Shown: piece by piece, positions 44,815-57,749 of the stretch
How the letters are laid out: every line of letters starts with the position of its first letter
How positions within the stretch are numbered: position 1 is the stretch's first letter
Source of the DNA: Euschistus heros
Taxonomy: Eukaryota; Arthropoda; Insecta; Hemiptera; Pentatomidae
Assembly (NCBI GenBank): GCA_003667255.2
Contig: RCWM02000095.1
Span: 579,001-643,000 of the forward strand
Direction of reading: 5' to 3'
DNA: 64,000 nt
Notes under the pieces: model-generated
Told to the model about the DNA's origin: nothing
The model's database searches: none
Seen by the model: the letters and a program-made list of their open reading frames with translations, nothing else
Program-made: the position numbers and the translations under genes

Positions 44815-44965
44815 CTATATCATGATATATATGTGATACTTGATTATGTAATTACCTCTATTAATATCCATCAGTTTTTTTTTTTGTTACTTTTGGTCAG
44901 ATCACATCACAATATTTTAACTTGGACGTGTTTTTTCTTTCTCCTGACTGCATCAAAGACTTCTT
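44815..44965 (+). mobile_element. Partial terminal module lacking the hairpin
   Basis: The lead TGATTATGTAATTAC...TTTTGGTCA is followed directly by AACTTGGACGTG...CTGACTGCATCAAAGAC. It matches the unit at 44300-44515 with the hammerhead-like part deleted. Confidence 0.45.
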
Positions 44966-45482
44966 GTTACATATTCCAGTTTCTTGCATATCTTACCAGA
45001 TAATTCAACTTATGTAAGACATTTAACATGACCAAGAGTTCACCCTTGTCAGAATACTATCAATCTATAGTCTAGGATTGGGGTCATGGGACATAGCAAT
45101 TGGAGGGAGGAAATTGCAAGTCTATGGCCAAATTAAGTAGAAAGCGACCTGCCTCGAAATTGGGCCCGACTCGAAGGTGTAGCCGCGAAAGATTGCCTTA
45201 GAGAAAGGATCACGTATTTCTACTTCCAATCCCACAATGACTTGTGTGCTTTCTGGCCACTGAAATTGAGTGCAATAATGTTTTGTTGCTTATGGAGATA
45301 CAGCCATACTGTACGCTACACGTACTGTTCCCCATCAGCTTGATAGAACACGTCTGAAATAAATTTGTTATCTCTTATCTCATAGAAGAAATGAAATTAA
45401 AAGTTTCATCTTTAGGATACCATCTTTATAAGAAATGATGGACTGAAGAAAATTAAATTATTTTGGTATAAGGAGAAGATGA

Positions 45483-45590
45483 TCAGGGATGCAGTCAGGA
45501 GAAGGAAAAAAACCCGTCCAAGTAAATAACTTTTATGGAGTACCGACTTTTTGACCTACCAATGTCTTCTTAAGAGCGATCGGACCAGTT
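45483..45590 (-). mobile_element. Degenerate terminal module, minus strand
   Basis: On the plus strand it starts GATCAGGGATGCAGTCAGGA and runs through CCGTCCAAGTAAATAACTTT to GGAGTACCGACTTTTTGACC and CTTCTTAAGAGC. Read on the minus strand this is AAGAAGACATTGGTAGGTCA, then AAAAGTCGGTACTCC plus the AACTT..CTTGGACGG...CTGACTGCATCCCTGATC tail of the family. Confidence 0.45.
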
Positions 45591-45837
45591 TAGAAAGAAG
45601 ACAAGCGATGACTGTTATAAAAAGGTTATAAATATATTTCTTCTTATAAATTACTTTGGAAATTGAGATTTTCGAAATTTCATTTACATAAAGGCGGAAT
45701 TCTATTTCAGAGGACTGACTGATCGCTTCGAATTGAGCTAGCTTTAACCAGTGAAGGTCATTTTCTGAAGATTAATTTTAGAGATAATAGACACCGCGGT
45801 GGCAAAGCGCATTCGGATAGTGTGGATTCGATTTGGG

Positions 45838-45905
45838 ATGTGCGGTAGTTCAGTTAGTAGGACACTAGACTCACGGGATCCAGCTCAGAGTCCTGCTAAG
45901 GGAGA
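45838..45905 (+). mobile_element. Possible SINE family B head
   Basis: TGTGCGGTAGTTCAGTTAGT resembles the A-box head of the copy at 61519 (GGTGCGGTAGCTCAATGGGT). A weak B-box-like stretch and GAGATAATTATTTATTCTGT follow. Short and diverged. Confidence 0.35.
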
Positions 45906-46004
45906 TAATTATTTATTCTGTTATATAAGCTAAATATATAACCTTCATATAATAATAATATTCATTTTGTGATTGACATTCTTTGTCAATTTTGTTACGA
46001 CACT

Positions 46005-46520
46005 TAAAAGACAAGAAACTGCTCCCGTTTCCGACTACTCCATTTACTAGACAAGCATTCAATACTCTCTGTAAATTACAAAATACTTATTTACATGAAA
46101 GTGGTTACACCCATTTGGACATACGGAGTTGAGCTTTGGGGCTCCATCAAACCTTCCAATTCTTTTCATATCCAATCCTTCGTAACATTCTCAATGCTCC
46201 TTATTATGTCACAAACAAACTTATCCATAAAGATCTTAATGTTCCACATGTTGCTGATTTGGCCCAAACCACCAAACCACTCCATACCCACTCGAAACCA
46301 CTAGTCTCCCAACTTTTCTCATACTCCATTCCCGATAATCCTCCGAGGTGTTTGAAAAGAAGATGGCCAAGTGACCTTCTAATGTAGAACTTTTGTTAAA
46401 GTGCTACTAGTGAGCAGTTATTTACATGTTATTGACATGTCATTGTAATAATTTGTCTAAAATTTACTTTTACATAGTATATACAGTTATAAATATCAAA
46501 TTAATTTTTAAAAAACCTTA
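46005..46520 (+). mobile_element. Jockey-like copy B, 5'-truncated
   Basis: Same family as the copy at 5880. VVTPIWTYGVELWGSIKPSN is at 46095 onward; after a frameshift it continues ILNAPYYVTNKLIHKDLNVP and ends CLKRRWPSDLLM at 46387. An A/T-rich 3' region follows. Confidence 0.8.
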
Positions 46521-47504
46521 GTTTTATTTTTTTCCAATAAAGAGCGGACGTTTTTTATTTGGTGAGAGGGGGGAGGAGGGAGAATGTTTTTCGTATTTAT
46601 TAAAACGTTTTCGTCATGAGTTTGTCCTCATCTTTACTTGTAAATCGCTTTGCTCTGTTGTTCATATCACTCATGTGATACTTATCATTTCATCCTTCAT
46701 TATTGTTATTATTACAGACGTTTATCGTAAAATATATCTAAATTTTCATCTTAGACAGCGGACACAAAACATTCTATTTAATGACGTATATTATACATCG
46801 GCCACTAAGCGCCCGTATTGCGATAAACTTTCTTTCCCTTTGTAGCCGTTGTAGAAAATTAGACGAAATATAAAAGTCGTGACAACATTTATGAATTATA
46901 CATTATTTTACTCAGTTGATAGGGCAATTCGTGAGCGATGGAATTAGATTATAACTCTTACACATGATAGGATTTCTTAAAATAATTCCTTTTAATTCCC
47001 CATATTTCAGCAGGTGAATTATAATAATTAAGTTTATCTCGTGCAACCGACTCAAGTAGAGACATTACGGTACTCACTAGCTCGGTATACATTTATTGAC
47101 CAAAAAGGCCCTAATCTTTAAGCCATAACCTGTCATTAGTAAATCGTCAATAAATCAGTTAATGGCTGATTTAGGACGTTTAAAAACAGTTTATTTTGTT
47201 ATTTTATTTTTTGTATCTCCACTATCAAAAATAATTTTTTATTTTGTATTTTCCATTTATACAAGATACGGAGACTATTTGTAAAAATAGTTTTATTTGA
47301 ATGTATAATATTTATACATCCTATTATACATATTTTATACATATACAACCTTGTATATTTATATATGTTGTATATGTATATTTATACATATACAACCTTT
47401 GGATATGAAAATTATTCAAACACTTAGAAGGTTAAACCACGTCGGGTACAGTAGTAGTAGATAAAGTTAACATATAGTCGATTGAGAATAACACTAGGGT
47501 AAGC

Positions 47505-47720
47505 AAAATAGTCTGTTGGTTTGTTGGGGCTTGATGTCCTAGGTCAGGATATCCCATAGATTACCTATTCTAACTAGGGTTGGAAGGTCACGATTGTTTC
47601 CATGGTTCCGCTAAGAAAACAATATCAACCCACACTGGCATGATTCGAACCTACCCCTCTGAGGTTGCGAAAATCACTTGAGGTTCCAACATCCTTGGTC
47701 CCAAACAACCTAACAAAGGA
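47505..47720 (-). mobile_element. SINE family A, minus-strand copy
   Basis: On the plus strand the reverse of the family appears in order: TTGGGGCTTGATGTCC (tail side), ACTAGGGTTGGAAGGTCA (reverse of the TGACCTTCCCACCCTGGCTA body) and GGCATGATTCGAACCTACCC (reverse B box). Matches the copy at 4277-4497. Confidence 0.6.
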
Positions 47721-47763
47721 TGTAAATGAAGTTCAACGTGAAAGAAATTAATAACTTTATTCT

Positions 47764-47764
47764 C

Positions 47765-47822
<58 letters not shown>

Positions 47823-47892
47823 TTATCTATCTATCTCTCTCTCACTCTCTCGCTCTCTCGCTCTCTCTCTCTCTCTCTCACTCTCTCTCTCA
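47764..47892. repeat. (TC)n-rich low-complexity tract
   Basis: About 130 bases of CT repeats with interruptions (TTTC, TATC, CACT, CGCT). The open frame over it (47726-47941) is an artefact of the repeat. Confidence 0.92.
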
Positions 47893-48359
47893 CATAAAAA
47901 AAAATATTTATTTAAGATCGTTAACCGAAATAATCTCATAGATAAGATAAAACAAAAAGTAAAAAATACCGATATTAAAGAATCTTAAGTTGATGGGCTA
48001 TTAATTTTTAAACTCCAATCGCGGATACAACTGAAAATAACAACAATCGTAATATTATACACTTTTAATCAACTACATAATAGTTGCTAACCAAAATTTC
48101 TAGAACATCATTTAATTAAAAATTAAACTAGAATCGAAGGAAACTTTTGTGGTATACTCTAATTGGTCATCTTTTGAGATATGTTAAACTTAAGTCAATT
48201 AAATAGTAAGATATACGAACGAATGCATTAGAAGACAGTTTGTTTTGTAATTTCAAAATTTTTGTAATCAAAATATTAGTTTAAGAAAGGGTCTGGTGAC
48301 GGTATAAAGCAAACAAAAACTACAACCTACTGGTGATGAAGTAAACAACACGCCTCAGC

Positions 48360-48660
48360 CCTTAGGGCACATTTAGTTCCCGTCTGGCGAGACCTCCATG
48401 AATCCGCTTCCAGGTAGAGCTAATAGAGCGATTATTGTCAGGCTATTTGCTATGAAATAAATAAAGGTACAATAATGAGGAGGATATTGCTGGAGCGGCT
48501 GGAACGGCTGGAACGGCTAGAGGCGTGGAGTGCCCGAGGCGACCACGAGCCCCCATTCAGCCACCACCTGTTGCCCATTCATAGTCCTTCACACCTAGCC
48601 ACCTGTCTACACACAATCAACCCCCTAATCTCTTCATCTCAATACCATTTAAATACAATG
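48360..48660. other. Higher-GC island with short tandem repeat
   Basis: GGAGCGGCTGGAACGGCTGG (48493 onward) is a run of about three GCTGGAACG-like units within a GC-rich patch. The frame 48475-48693 across it (LLERLERLERLEAWSARGDH) has no splice or homology support. Regulatory or incidental. Confidence 0.25.
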
Positions 48661-48744
48661 ATGATAATTTTAGTTAAGATGAATAGAAATTGATTTTTTT
48701 AAATTTTATTGCAATTGTTCTCTGGTGACGGTTTATATCTATCC

Positions 48745-49050
48745 CTAAAACCAAGCATGATTCTATGGGCCAACCAGTCGGCAAAAAGCGCCGACTAGTC
48801 GGCCATTTTAATCGGGCCCGACTGACGGCAGAAAATTTATGTTCTGTCATTTCAGCCGTGGATCGAATTCGAGGTCGGGAGAACCTCCTGTGGCACACCC
48901 AGCCTCTTAAAATGTGGGTACCTTTAAATGGGGAAAAACCTGACGGTTGAGCGTGGATTCTGGCCAAATCACCTCCTTTCACAACCGTTGGATCAGAAAC
49001 GGTAAAGCCTTGCCTAAGTACTAGACTCTCCATGGGTTGTATGTGGTACA
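48745..49050 (+). mobile_element. Possible SINE family B copy (body)
   Basis: GACGGCAGAAAATTTATGTT, then CTGTCATTTCAGCCGTGGAT, align imperfectly with the body of the copy at 61515-61665 (TTGGCAGAAAAATTATTCTA, then TGTTATTTTAACCGTTGAT). Composition is GC-rich. The extent is uncertain. Confidence 0.4.
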
Positions 49051-50734
49051 GGTTTTTTTTATTTATTTATTTATTTTTTTTAATAAGGGGCACAATGGAT
49101 ATTAAAAATATTGATACACAATAATTCAGACAGAGGTGACTTGAAACCGTGAGTTTCTCAAGTAACAGTTAATTATTAACCAGTTATTTGTAAGGAAGCA
49201 CTATTATTTTGACAATTAAAGCGTTTAGATTATCAAAAGAGAATAAAATAAATTTGGACAAAGTCCATCTCAAGAATGGCTTCTTTATGTCCAACATTAA
49301 TGTGACTTTGTGTTCTCCAGTCCTTACGATGGATGCATTGGCAAAACCGGTTGGTTATTAACAGGTGTTTGAGGAACTAATGGTTCCGAATTAGATTCGT
49401 CTTGTAGGCAGTCAAAATCCAATCTATGGTATAACGGTATCTCTAATAAATAAAATGCGATCATCAAAGGAAATTTTTAGCTTTTGTGTGTGTGGTCGTA
49501 ACTTCTTTGGCTGGACTTTCTGTTCAGATAATTTTGTAGAGTCCGTAGGAATGTTAAAAAATCGATATAAAATATGATATTTATGTTTCAAAGCGATTGA
49601 GAAAAGTTTTCTACAGTTTGGCTTTTTTTGTAATTATATTTTTTTTTATAATTAATAATCTGTATGAAAATAACGGTCCTTTTTCATAATAATCAGGATA
49701 TATGCTTAATTATAAGAACTTCGAATTATAGCTCGATGTATAACGGTTTTATACATTATAAACAATAGTTTTATCATTACAGTCAAGCTTCCAAAAAAAA
49801 AAATATCGATAGATTTATTTATTTAAGATTTGATTGTACCTATAACAGGATCCCTATTAATGTGATTTGTTTCAAATGTTCTACTCCGCGATAGTTTAAT
49901 AAAAAAAAAAAAAAAATAAACTATATTTCTCCCTGACTGGGAAAAACATTAGATCCTGGACACATCGATCTATAATCTACTGCTTTTACCAATTTAAAGT
50001 TAAGAAATAAAGGATCAAATTATCAATAATTAAATTAACAATAAACGATTATTCGAATTAAACTAATTTGACAGAAAATAGCGGTTTCAAACGTGAATGT
50101 TTACATTCGACACACCAAAAAAAGTTTAGACCCTCAGCCAAAAGACATATTCATTTCAAAAATAGTTTTGAATAATAAATAATAAAAAAAATCATATTAT
50201 TGTTTTAAATTTCGTTGTAACAAATACAAATTTCATGAAAATCGCAAGTCAAAGAAGTGGCTTCAAAATATCCGGAAGAAAATACTGACTTCTTTCTTGA
50301 GATGTTAAGACATGTTGTTTAGCTGTCAAAGATGACCTCTTGCAATTAATCTTTGGATCAATCAATCTTACAGTGCAGAAAATACTCGGAGCCTACGCCT
50401 ACAAGCGTTCAACATTACATAACGTCGATGTCTTCGTTAGCGGATGACGCATTGTGCGGGTTCCTGGCCTAGCGCTAATTTGAAACTACTTACAATGATT
50501 TGTAAAACAACTGTAACAATAATCAATAAATCAGGCTAGGATTTATTAATAATTTACGAAAATAATTTTAAAAAAAAAATACATTATTGTTAATATTCCA
50601 TAAAATATTAAAATAAAGGCTGGCCTGCTTGTGTCTAAAATATTTTACTTTAAAAAACACCTAATAGAATTTTCTTTACTATAGAGGTATTAATAGGATT
50701 TCAAAAGAACTATAATTGTAAATATTTTATTTTT

Positions 50735-51190
50735 TTTTAATTATAAATTTATTGGAATTCACAACTGCATAAATATATACATTAAGTAAATAAGCTGCTA
50801 ATAAAATGTCAAAACTTAAAAAGAACTAATCATCAGTAGCCCTTCAATGAAAATTCTGCACTAGAAGGTCTCGAGGCCATCTTCTTTTAAGACGCCTCAG
50901 AGGATTATTGGAAATGGAGTGGGAAGCAAGTTGAGAAACTAATGGATTTGAGTGGTTATGGAGTTTACTATGGAAGGATATGTTTCTGGTTTGGGCTAAC
51001 TCAGCAATATATGGAACATTAACGTCTTTATGGATAAGTTTATTGGTGAAAAAGTAAGGGGCATTTAGGATTTTTCGAAAGATTTTGTATTGTAAGGATT
51101 GGATAAGAGATGAATTGGATGGTTTAGTAGAGCCCTAAAGCTCAACTCCGTACGTCCAAATGGGTCAAATCACAGTCATGTAAATAATAA
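50735..51190 (-). mobile_element. Jockey-like copy E, 5'-truncated, minus strand
   Basis: Reading minus from 51190: ATGACTGTGATTTGACCCAT, then the TGGACGTACGGAGTTGAGCT block shared by all copies of this family, through the LIHKDVNVPYIAEL-like stretch to the RRLKRRWPRDLLV-like end at about 50868. An AATAAA-type tail lies toward 50735. Confidence 0.8.
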
Positions 51191-53314
51191 CTGTAAATAT
51201 GAACTATGATATTTTTAACGCAATAATTACAAAAAAAAAAAAAATTAACTCTACTCTATCTATAGAATTATATAGTTCTAGTTAGAGTCTTGTAAATAAA
51301 TCTTTTAGTTAATTACTCAGAGCTTTTGTATCGTAAAAGTTGTTTGTTTTAATGTGATGCTCATTTTGCATAACTTCTAGAACTACTTCATTCTTTTCCA
51401 CAACGTTGATACAAAGTGGTCTTGAATGTTTTTTGTCACATTTATTCTTGCCCTCAGCAAGCTAAATAAAATTAATTGTTGAAAAATGTTTAATATAATT
51501 GTTAAATAAAAAATTGAATTTAATGAAAAAGAGATCTAAGATGAGGCGCGCTGTTTTACTTTTTCTATAAAATACCCTAGAATTTTTTTCTAGAGTGAAG
51601 AAAAATATTTATCGTTTTATCGACCATCTGCTAGCTTCACAATGCGGGTACCAAGTTCTTACAGCCTACTAACGGTACCAGCAAGTTCCACGGACTCGTA
51701 CTACAGTATTTATATAAGACATAAAAAAATTTCAACCATTACCCTGAAAAACTAGAATTAATATTTCATTCTTTATTAGCCCAGCATATTTAGGGCGAAA
51801 ACCGGATCTATATTAAAAAAAAAAAAAATCATAATCAGTTGATTTTTTTTTTCTTAGGATTGATTTCTCTTTCTATGCAGAACAATCCTCCGTAATGTCA
51901 CACGTAAGCTTATATTCAAAATGATGAATCAAAGATGGACTTTATCAGAAACAACCATTGTGGCTTATAATACCGATAATAAACCGAAAAATTCAACTTT
52001 GAGATCACAACCATTTTATTAAAAGTTTGTTTATTTAAACATTGCTCATTAAGATTAAAATGAATAAGAACTGCCTTTTTTGAATTTCTTATAGTTCCAA
52101 AAGTATTAGGCGCAACAGATTTACAAACATTTTCGGATTCTCTTTGATAAATCAATGTATGGCTCATCCATCATATTATCATACATATAAATAATCCTCT
52201 TTTACTGCCTATACAGTGTGAGGTCCATATTGTTATCATCGAGTAAAGTTTTTATGAATCAAAACATATATACTCGTACTTTGCGAGTACTTACGGTTTT
52301 CAGCATTGAAATAAAACAATGGTTTTTAACAGAAGATATAGCACAAAGTACTTTGCCTTCATATTTGATCCACCATTTTGTATGGAAGCTTACATGGGAA
52401 ATCTACGGATTTTTCAAACTTTGTTTTCTTATATAATGTGTTTTTGAAATATAAACTGCTTTTATTGTCATTAATGTTACAATTTGTCTAAGCGAAGGGC
52501 GATAGGTAATAACATGACAATGTATCCATTCCTACAAATCGTTATAGAATATATATGAGTATAATAAGCCTCTCATAAGAGGGATGATAGTCGGATTAAT
52601 CACAGCAACAGGAAGAAAGTTCTATAAGTGACATAATCCCTGCAAAAAGTCTTCACTACAAACAGTTAATAGGTGCGATGAAATCCGACAGGAAGAAGTG
52701 TTTGGACAACTGTAGGTCGTGTTGTGGCTGAGTATAGCAGAGTTCGCAAGAGCGGTAATGAAGTAATAAATTGATACAGAACCATTCAGCAGGGGGTGCC
52801 CCATGCCGGGCATCTATGAATTTATAATTTAGTTCCATATGGAAATGAAACTCATCAAAAACACAACATCACTCATACAACACCGGCATTAATAATCCGA
52901 GTCAAACTAAACTATTTTTCATATTTCATCCAAGGAATTAATATGTTGAAGTGAGGAAACTTGGCGGTTGGTGGACTGATGCGTTAATTTGATCGGATGA
53001 GAACGATGAAAGTGGCTCGTGGTTCGATGATGGTTTCTTTTCGCAGTGTTTTACTATTTATAGACCACGGTTATTAATACTTAAAACGTTCAATAAAAAT
53101 AAAATAATAAAAGAAAAATTTTTAAAAATGCATTTCAATACATTAAAATTATTTATCTTGAACCCATTGGTTATAACGGGTTGGATCCATGTGAGTTTCA
53201 TATATTTTTGTCTACGCTCAATTACTTAGACTTTTTTAATATATTAGGTCAGGACATCTGTGGCATGTGTTACAAAAGTGCAAAAACTGTTACACCTTAA
53301 AATTATTAAAAGCA

Positions 53315-53862
53315 GCTTTAGGATAATTTACACAGACTACTTCAACATTTACTAGACAAACGTTCAAAGCTCCCAATTAATTACAAAAGACTCATATACA
53401 TGACTGAGATTAGACTTATTTGGACGTACGGAGTTAAGCTTTGGGGCTCAACTAAACCATCCAATTCATCTCGTATTCAATCCTTACCATCCAAAATCCT
53501 TCGAAAAATCCTCAACGCTCCTTACTTTGTCACCAATAAACTTATCCATAAAGATCTTAATGTTCCATATGTTGCTGATTTAGCCCACACTAGATACCTA
53601 TCCTTTCATATTAAGCTCCATAATCACTCAAATCCGTTAGTTTCTCAACTTGCTTCCCACTCCATTCCTGATAATCCCACGAGGCGTCTGAAACAAAGAT
53701 GGCCTAGAGACCTTCTAGTGTAGAATTTTTGCTACTGATGAGTAGTTCTTTTCAAGTTTTAACATGTTGTTATTATCGTTGTCAATACATTTACTTAATG
53801 TATATATTTTGTGCAGTTGTTAATTTCAATAAATGTATATTTAAAAAAAAAAAAAAAAAAGG
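53315..53862 (+). mobile_element. Jockey-like copy C, 5'-truncated, with poly(A) tail
   Basis: Frame 53400-53723 is open: IRLIWTYGVKLWGSTKPSNS, ILNAPYFVTNKLIHKDLNVP, RRLKQRWPRDLLV. The 3' end CAATAAATGT is followed by an A run to 53862. With its intact frame and poly(A) it is among the younger copies here. Confidence 0.85.
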
Positions 53863-56476
53863 ATAATTTATAAACATTACTTAAATTTATTAGCTTTATG
53901 AGACGATGGATATTAAATAAATGTAATATACTTAACTGAACTAATTACTTATTTAAATAATTATCAGTTATTTTATTATTGATTATTCTACAGTAAATTT
54001 GTGATATTTTAGCATGTTCTGAACTACCCTTAAAGGGCTATAAAAATCGAGGGATGGCTTGTTTGACTAGAGTTACCTAGAATGTTAATAATATATTTTA
54101 ATTAAGAATCAAACTAATTATTTATTAATAATTATTCTATGGAAAATGTGTACCAAGCTATTGAGATAACTTTGGACAGGTCGGTACAGTCAACAGTGAT
54201 CGCGAAGACTTTAGTACAAATTAAGCATTTCCCCTTTACAGGAAAACGATAGGCCATCGAATTACTTTTATGTCCTTTCCAATAAGATCACATTTATATG
54301 GCGAACGCCCTTTTTCGTTCTTTCGACCATTTGGTTTTACATTTTTTGACAAATTACTCCGGTAGCGAATCAAATTTATCGATAATTGTAGAATAATTAA
54401 TCGTCATTAAATTAGTGCTTGAAGTATAAAATTAGTAACATTCGTGGTAGTCCTAGTTAAACAAGTCTTACCACCACTGTTAGTCACATTATATTGATCT
54501 TTAGGGGTAGGACGGTACTTTCAACAGTTATCTTCCTGCCTTCAGGCTTCATTAAGAAGTTACCATAGCATAATCAATAATTGGATCGTTGAATGCAAAG
54601 TTTTATTATTATGATGTTTACTGTGATGTTTTGATAAATTGGTGTATTCTACTTTTGACGGATGAAGATAAAAGTTACTGAAGCTGTAAAACGTCACGAT
54701 CTTTTATGATATGAACTCGTTAGGAGTTTATCTTTTTATAGAGCGCAAGTCAAGAGCATTGGCAACCAACAGCAGTAATACGTCTATTGCAGATGATATA
54801 CAAAATTAAATTTAGAATAGTTGAAGGTTCGCGGGAAAGAACGATCATAGTCCTTGAGATTGCGCTGCGAACAGATAGTATATAACTGACAGTTATATGA
54901 TATACGATACCATTTTTACAGTGTGTAACGTAATGAATGTATATATGATATTTGGGCAAGAAAGAATATAGTTCTAATGTATTGGAAGGTAAATTTATAC
55001 GGTCAGCCGAGAACGATCACATGCCTAGATAGGTGGCATCTAGAAATCTTATGATTTTGAACAGAGAGACTTTGATCGTTCTTCACAGCGACCATTCAGT
55101 TGTATAAGATTAAAACCCATGTTAGTTTACCTAGACTCTCGACTAGTAACACAATCTGTGCTAGTCGATTTTTTATAAAAAAATAAATTGTTCCAGAATG
55201 ACGTTGTACTTGCTCTGCAAGTTGAACTTGATTAGAGGTAACTTTAACTAGGTTTAGAATAATAAACTTTGTTTGTTTACCGATTAAAAGAGAAATCTCA
55301 ATATGATAATATTTGAATCGAAAGTGGCATTTAGCACGAAATTTGAAAAATACAAAGAAATGAGAAGTTCGTGGCTGCTTAGGGACGACCTAACCCGGCA
55401 CCTTTGCACAAATCGAAATGTTTCATAAGCTTGTTAGAGTACACACCGCCCTGGCTCTGGGATCGCTACACCGGTCACGAATCATATTGCTTTGGTAAAA
55501 CATAAAAGGCCATATATCTCCTCTAAAAGGATAAAAAATGTGGATAAATCATTGGCCATTACCATAAAAACTATCTGCATCGGAGTTCCAAACTGACTTC
55601 TCATTAATTCATAAACCTCTTTTTTTCTTAATGAATAGAAATTGATTCGGAGTTATCGAAGGATTCTCTTGTATGTTTTGGCTCTACGAAGATGATTGTG
55701 CCGGTTGACGCATGTCCTAAATCTTTTCAGCACAATCAAATAATCGTCTTAGTAATAATATCAATAAATTAAGTGGTGAACATGAGTATAAATAATGGCT
55801 GTTAAAATTAGTTGTCTTAAGTGATTAAACTGGCTCATTGTTATGCCGGCCTCGCACGGCCATCTCAATCTTGGGAACGGCCATTTCGAACGTTGCTTGG
55901 GATTTATCGATCCAGGCATCGAACATATTGAAATTAGTCACACGTTGACGCCACATCCTACTGATGTCGTCCCAGTTACAAAAACATGAATCTTTCTCGA
56001 TCACGCAAACCTATGAAAAAGGGCATTAGTGTCAATTACAGGGTAGATGTCTTCCGAAATATCGCGTAATAGTCCATATTTTATTTACGATGATTTCATA
56101 TATATATATTTGAAGTATTGGGCTATTCGAAAAATAAGGCTGGCTTTCTTATTATTTTTAATTATATCTTTGTGTAATAAACAGTTTATAATTTATATAT
56201 TATTTTTGTATGGGTATCAATGTTTATTATTCCTCTACTAAACTATAATCTTTGCCATTTCATGATTTTGTATACTTTTGTTTTTCGAGTTTAATCTCGG
56301 TCAGAAGAGTGCCTAAATTGTCAGAAACAATAATGAAGTGCGGGATGAGGATAGCGTTCAACAATGTCTTAACGAATTTCGAGTGGGAAACATAAACCTT
56401 GAAGAAGATTCGTGGTAGGAATTGTTCCCTGGATGGCAAATCTAACGACGCTGACTACCTCAACGCAATTTAAAAA

Positions 56477-56480
56477 GTTC

Positions 56481-56508
<28 letters not shown>
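56477..56508. repeat. Poly(A) tract
   Basis: About 32 consecutive A. No retroposon body was recognised immediately upstream. Confidence 0.9.
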
Positions 56509-56511
<3 letters not shown>

Positions 56512-57059
56512 GTTATGGAATGTTTTATTATTATGACATTATTAGAGTTTAGTTATGATTCGTCTCAACCGTTCTTCTCTCCAGACCTCTAGCCTAACAA
56601 CTAACATTTTCTTTTATTGACCTAGGCCTAGAAATCACAAATAGTCAATAATAAAAATTCAAAATTCTATTAATGGAGCCTTCTATGCCATACTAACAGG
56701 TTGGAAAAACTGTTTAGAGAGGAATGAGGCGTATTTTGATTGAAAAGAATGTTTTCTAATAATTTACATTATAGTCTTATTTTAAAAACATAAACCTGCA
56801 TTCATTTATGAGCAATTCAATAATATGCCATAATACGAACGATAATATGCAGTATAACTCTTTTGTAATTTGTAATTAATTAAAAGCATGAAGCGTTTGT
56901 TCAGGTGTTACAGAAAATACGTACCCCAGCATTCAAGAAAAATTGAAATATGAATTTCGTCATTTGTAGTCCATTTGAATCTCTCATTACCTATTTTGAA
57001 ATACCTTAAAAATTTTTTGTAAAGAAAATTAGTATAGGTGTACATCGCCGCTGGACCAT

Positions 57060-57061
<2 letters not shown>

Positions 57062-57119
<58 letters not shown>
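57062..57119. repeat. (TA)n microsatellite
   Basis: About 28 TA units. Confidence 0.95.
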
Positions 57120-57123
<4 letters not shown>

Positions 57124-57505
57124 TAGAATTCATCTATAAACTAAAAGATTTCTCGTATGTATCACGCAGAAAGTTGTTTTAAGCTGAATTTTATCGTTTT
57201 CTCTAAAAGGTTCTACCACGAGAGAGTGAGCGATAATTGCTAAGTGATTGTTATTGCCTAGCCAACTTTGTTCACCTTCTTTGGCCGGACAGCTCAACAC
57301 TAAACAGAACATACAGCTACGAACACTTTCACCCACCGAGTGTTGACACAGGCTGTGTATTCACCGCCCAAGGGTTTAGAACAACAGCGTCTAAACATGT
57401 CCACAATAAAACAAAATAAAAATTACCTCGAACTATCGACATTTATAGAGTTAGTTTTTAAAGCTGCTTCGTGACTTCCAAGCAGAAGTGAAAAAGTGAA
57501 AAGTG

Positions 57506-57534
<29 letters not shown>
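57506..57534. repeat. Poly(A) tract
   Basis: About 28 consecutive A after GTGAAAAGTGAAAAGTG units. Confidence 0.9.
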
Positions 57535-57536
<2 letters not shown>

Positions 57537-57749
57537 ATTAAGAAGATTTTTTAAATTACTTTAAAAACAATTTTTTTTTCGTTTGTATTTGCCCTAGGAG
57601 AGGGCTGTACAACTTCAAACAAACAAACAAAAATCAAGTAAATTGGAGAATCGGTATTTGTTTTTGCATTCTTTGCATGTATATTCTTTTTTTGTCAACC
57701 TATTTTAAGGATATTTAGATTTTTTTTTCAATAATATTGACTTATGCCT

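Noticed and set aside
47726..47941. Ser/Leu-rich 71-codon ORF
   Set aside because: It is translation of a TC microsatellite.
48475..49033. ORFs on both strands in a GC-rich patch as a missing Serrate exon
   Set aside because: No EGF or DSL cysteine spacing and no splice sites in phase; a tandem repeat and SINE-like sequence explain the open frames.
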